DNA of 64,000 nucleotides from Heterostelium album PN500 (Eukaryota > Evosea > Eumycetozoa > Acytosteliales > Acytosteliaceae): assembly GCF_000004825.1 (NCBI RefSeq), contig NW_008805063.1, forward strand, positions 992,857 to 1,056,856, in the 5' to 3' direction. Position 1 is the stretch's first letter. Each line of letters begins with the position of its first letter. A program made the position numbers and the translations under genes. Positions 60,301 to 64,000 of this stretch are shown in pieces. The notes under the pieces are model-generated. The model was not told where the DNA came from. It was given only the letters and a program-made list of their open reading frames with translations, and made no database searches.

Positions 60301-61199
60301 ACATGGTTCCTTATCAGCAGGGTGTGGCGCTCTTCCACCAGGCCATGGGAATGATCTATCCCGCCGGCATTACGAGTGCAGCCGAAAAGCAACAGAATAT
60401 CACATCGAACAGCCAGCAGATTATCAATATGCTAGAGCAGGCAGAGGAGCGATTCGCCCAGGCAATACAATCGAAGCCCGACGACTTTGAAATTCTGACG
60501 CACTGGGGAATGTTGCTGAGTCTACGTGGTAAGGTTTGTCTCAGTATTTGCGCAGCGGAAAACGGAAGAATCACCAGTCAAGTTCGAACCAAAGTCTACC
60601 AGATCTATGAGGAAGCGATCAACAAGTTCAAAATGGCAATTAAAATCAAGAAGAACTATCACTATGCGTTGTACCAGTGGGCCGAGCTGCTAAAGAGTCA
60701 GGCCGCCATCAACCCAAAGAAATCGGACCAACTCGAAACGATGGCCAGAACCAAGCTCAAAAGCGCCGGTGTCTTTGAGAAAAAGTGGTTCTTTGGAACA
60801 CTCGAGACGAACGGTGCCGCCGCGCTACTCTCTGGGAAAGAAGCGGGATCGTTTATCATAAGAAACAGCAACAGTAGACCGGGCAGCTTTGTATTCTCAT
60901 ACCTGTCGGATCCCTCCAGAAAGATTCTCCACTCATTGATTAAATCTTCCACTCTCGGTTATCACGTCCAGGGGTTGCCCTCACGAAAGAAAGTGTCGAG
61001 TCGCGAAGAACAAGATTCAAGTGGAAGTGAGTCGGATATCCAGTTCAACGAGGCCAACGGTCTCTTGTCATCGTCACCCACTGCAGCACCTCCATCGCCC
61101 GCTTCACCCGCCACAAAAACACACTATAGCACACTCGAAGAGTTTGTAATCGACAAGATCAAACAAGGATATATACCAATCACTCAGTCCATCGATTAG
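57329..61199 (+). CDS. CLU-TPR-SH2 protein (apparently split by a one-base length change)
   Basis: Exons are 57329-58637, 58710-58776, 58892-59007, 59093-59768 and 59851-61199. The N-terminal ~430 residues are Asn/Thr/Gln-rich. Exons 3-4 hold a CLU-type domain (KFAFDVYGIYGGDEFAMKAA..., GHITRDGHFVVIDTARIFPP). Exon 5 continues it (SMHREGINARYLSKL), adds TPR-like helices (AEERFAQAIQSKPDDFEIL) and ends with an SH2 domain: WFFGTLETNGAAALL, then SFIIRNSNSRPGSFVFSY, with the phosphotyrosine-binding Arg. The spliced length is one base more than a multiple of three. Frame is lost in an A5 run at about 59863-59867; without one A, LKYDNIMELSRKL would read through. A 48-base in-frame segment at about 60091-60138 has intron-like ends. 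It likely links phosphotyrosine signalling to a CLU scaffold. Confidence 0.8.
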
Positions 61200-62016
61200 T
61201 TTTCAAACATAACATAGTAGTAGTTAGGTCCAAAGAACAACAAACTTTTTTTTTTTTTTTTTTTAATTTTTTTAATTGCAAATATAATTTTATTTTTTTC
61301 TTTACGTTTTAAATTAAAAAATAATAATAATAATAAAAGAAAAAAAAAGTTTATAACATGGATATTATATTCTTATTTCTATGAAAAAAAAAAAAGAGGA
61401 TCACCAAGATCCCGATTTGTACGATTGATTCAATAGTTGCAACCTATTTTTTTGGTATAGTCAAATTTCCCACATTATCAAACAACATGGTTGTAAATTT
61501 CGTTAAAATGATGTGTTAAAAGGGGATAATTATCATCACAATTTTGTGGAAAAAGGATGTTTGCGAATATTGACTTTCAAAAAAATGAATTTCAGCATTT
61601 TCATGCGCAATATCTAAACACGAAAAAAAAAAATGGTAATTAACATTTGGGTGTGTGAAATTTGGGATTAAAAAAAAAATATATGTGGGGTAGTGTGGGG
61701 TTCACAAGTTGTTTTAAAAACATAAAACGAGAGAACACAACTTTAAAACACCAGATAATATAAATAGGCACAACAACGACTATTAAATTCAGTCTTTATT
61801 ACAATATATACTGTTATTATTATTGTTTTGTGTATTATTTTATTTAAATTTATTATTTTTCTTTACTCTACACTGTTTCATTCATTAATTGGACTATCTT
61901 ATTTGCTGCAAATAAGATAATAGGTTTTTTTTATTTTTTTATCTTTTTTTTAATGTGTGGTAATTCAATTAGTTAAAGTTAATATAATATATATAAATAG
62001 TAAAAATAGAAAAATT
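61200..62016. other. AT-rich spacer and sulfite oxidase promoter
   Basis: Holds a T run near 61245-61264 and A runs. No gene is supported. Confidence 0.6.
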
Positions 62017-63397
62017 ATGTCAGAAGAAAAAGTAAAAGCAAATTACGATAATGAACCTTACAGGAATGAGGAATTCGTTGTAAATTACAAAGATCCTTTC
62101 AATGCAGAGCCAAGACCAGAGAGATTGATTCAATCTTTTATTACACCTACAGAGCATTTCTATGTGAGAAATCACGCACCTGTTCCCGATATCGACCCAG
62201 ATACCTACACACTAAAGATCGATGGTTTGGTGGAGAATGCTCTACTGCTTACTCTAAACGATTTAAAGACAAAATTTGAAAAAGTAACAATTACAGCACA
62301 ATTACAAGTATGTATTAAAACTATTATTGTTTTTTCAATTATTATCTTTAGTTTCTAATTGTTGCTTCGTTTTGTTTTGTTTTGTTTTGTCTTGTTGTTA
62401 CTATAATATTGTAGTGTGCAGGAAATAGAAGAACAATGATGAGTGACTATAAAAAAGTAAAGGGTGTAGGTTGGGGAATTGCGAGTTTGTCGAATGGAAC
62501 ATGGTCAGGTTGCAGACTACGCGATGTTTTGTTGGCAGCCAAGATATTGCCATTCGAAACCGGTGCATATCATGCTTGTTTCTGGGGTTTGGATTTCGGA
62601 TGTCCCGAAGACAATGGTTTGCCTTACGGTAGCTCCATCTCGGTGGAGAAGGCTATGGATATCAACGGCGATGTCTTGCTCGCCTATGAGATGAACGGCA
62701 AGACGCTGACGAGAGACCACGGATTCCCAGTGCGTGTCATTGCGCCCGGTATCATTGGTGCGCGTTCAGTCAAGTGGCTCGACAAGGTCACAGTCAGCAA
62801 CGAAGAATCCACCAGTTTCTTCCAGCGTAGAGATTACAAGATTTTCCATTCGGGCATCGATTGGCACAACATTGAGAAGTTCTGGGACAAGAATCCATCG
62901 CTCCAGGAGCTTTCCATTCAATCGGCGATATGTGTGCCAGCACCAAACTCCAGACTCTACCTGCCGTTCACCATCTTTGGGTATGCCACCTCTGGAGGTG
63001 GTAGAAAGATCGAGAGAGTCGACATCTCGCTGGATGGCGGTGAGTCGTGGGACTACGCAGAGCTGATGGGTGAGGATAAAGGTCCAGTAAATAAGTATTG
63101 GGCTTGGACACTATTTAAATATACAATCAAATCGATAAAGGCAGACAAAGCAACTAACATTAGATTAATGTGTAGAGCATGTATGTATTGATATCATATA
63201 GATTAATTGTTTCAACTATAGTCGCAAAATCTAATAATAATTATTGTTGTTGTTGGTTTTTGTTTTTAATAATAGGGGATTCTGCAAGTAATACACAACC
63301 AAAGGAAGTTAAAGATATATGGAATTTGAGAGGTGTAATGAATAACAGTTGGCATTATGTTGATGTTACAGTAGATCCAAACACAGCTAAACTATAA
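62017..63397 (+). CDS. suox: Sulfite oxidase, plant-type without heme domain, peroxisomal signal
   Basis: Exons are 62017-62307, 62415-63180 and 63276-63397; 392 residues. Start chosen at MSEEKVKANYDN, not the upstream in-frame codons, which read as AT-rich leader. Molybdenum-cofactor residues are present: FYVRNHAPVPDID and LQCAGNRRTMMSDY with the cofactor-binding Cys, the latter rebuilt across intron 1. The dimerisation domain follows (GGGRKIERVDISLDGGESWD) and ends in NLRGVMNNSWHYVDV. There is no cytochrome b5 domain and no mitochondrial presequence. The protein ends in AKL, a valid PTS1 tripeptide. As in plants, it probably oxidises sulfite to sulfate with oxygen in peroxisomes. Confidence 0.93.
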
Positions 63398-63799
63398 ATT
63401 GTACAATTTAATTTACCTGTTTATCCATAAAAATACATATTTAAATATATTATTGTAATATTGCACAGCAATGCACTAAAAATTTAAGTTGTATAAATTT
63501 CAAACTTAAAATTTCAATTAAAACAGAGACTTTTTTGTAAAAAGTTGTGGTGTCATAGTTTAAAAGAAACATGTTTTATTCATTTTCTATTTATTTAATT
63601 ATAAGAAAATAAAATGGTGATGATAGATTATAAGATTACTTATGATAACAATTTAATGATAATTTTAAAATCGAAACAGTTTTTTCTATTGAACTTAAAA
63701 AAAAAAAGATATTTCAACTTTTTGGTTAGTATTTTTAGAACTAAAGGAGATAAAAAGTGTGGATGTTTTCGAAATTAATCTTGAAGGATTTCAGCACGC
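63398..63799. other. 3' flank of sulfite oxidase gene
   Basis: AT-rich with no supported gene. Confidence 0.5.
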
Positions 63800-63982
63800 T
63801 TAAGTTGGAGCCGTCCGGAGCATATCCAAGAACATTTTTTGATATCCAATAATATGGGAATTTAGACATTCTTTCCTATTCTTTGTAGTTTGACCCTTTC
63901 CGTTTGCACAAAGTAAGAAAAATCTATCTCTATCTTTAATTTTGTCGCGACTATTGAATCTTGGTATAAACTCTCATTTTGA
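63800..63982 (-). CDS. Coding-like exon fragment, unidentified, possibly partial at window edge
   Basis: The minus strand reads FIPRFNSRDKIKDRDRFFLL then CANGKGQTTKN..., ending at a stop at 63800, with coding-like composition. A second frame over part of the same stretch (MSKFPYYWISKNVLGYAP...) is also open. An upstream stop limits it to ~60 codons unless an exon lies beyond the window. Family not recognised. Confidence 0.3.
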
Positions 63983-64000
63983 AAACATCTACACTTTGTA

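Noticed and set aside
1-64000. CRISPR arrays, operons and bacterial promoters
   Set aside because: No spaced direct repeats of that type occur, and the intron-bearing genes show this is eukaryotic nuclear DNA.

Overview
This window is nuclear DNA of a dictyostelid social amoeba. The evidence is short T-rich GTAAGT/GTATGT...TAG introns of about 50-100 bp, very AT-rich spacers with long A and T runs, coding islands that are clearly richer in G+C, trinucleotide runs encoding Asn, Thr, Asp and Gln, a reducing iterative polyketide synthase and a coactosin-type first exon. Third-position GC is higher than I would expect for Dictyostelium discoideum, so a Heterostelium, Cavenderia, Acytostelium or Tieghemostelium-like species fits better (inference). 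Gene models below were built by hand from six-frame reading. Each splice junction was checked for GT/AG and for phase, except where stated.

Layout. 1-4.7 kb: two related Cys-rich, probably GPI-anchored proteins flank a Nudix hydrolase. 6.3-14.0 kb: a four-exon, ~2,488-residue polyketide synthase (KS-AT-DH-MT-ER-KR-ACP). 14.3-15.0 kb: an unidentified structured RNA candidate, a small ORF and a tRNA-Lys(UUU). 15.85-23.96 kb: a putative ~8.1 kb mobile element with inverted ends. It carries a 12-exon minus-strand gene for a ~2,008-residue Fanzor-like (eukaryotic TnpB-like) protein, and contains a TA-flanked foldback element and a damaged small gene. 24.2 kb: an orphan coactosin first exon. 24.3-26.0 kb: a tandem pair of small Cys-rich/coiled-coil proteins. 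26.7-30.8 kb: a KH/RGG RNA-binding protein and a pfkB-family kinase. 32.7-36.1 kb: a nucleobase-type permease and a RhoGAP. 36.9-40.9 kb: a DUF885 membrane-anchored peptidase-like protein and a helical unknown. 41.4-45.2 kb: a histidine phosphatase and a low-complexity protein with a conserved central domain. 46.1-50.8 kb: a USP39/Sad1-like splicing factor, a deoxynucleoside kinase and an RGS protein. 50.8-57.3 kb: a very long spacer with no convincing gene. 57.3-61.2 kb: a CLU-TPR-SH2 protein apparently split by one extra base. 62.0-63.4 kb: a plant-type sulfite oxidase ending in a peroxisomal AKL signal.

Most genes are unrelated housekeeping or signalling genes (Rho, RGS, SH2, inositol/pfkB). 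There is no biosynthetic cluster around the polyketide synthase. The most unusual feature is the Fanzor-like locus. It keeps candidate RuvC acidic residues but lacks the usual Cys pairs between the TSQ motif and the last RuvC motif, is several times longer than typical family members, and lies within inverted ends.
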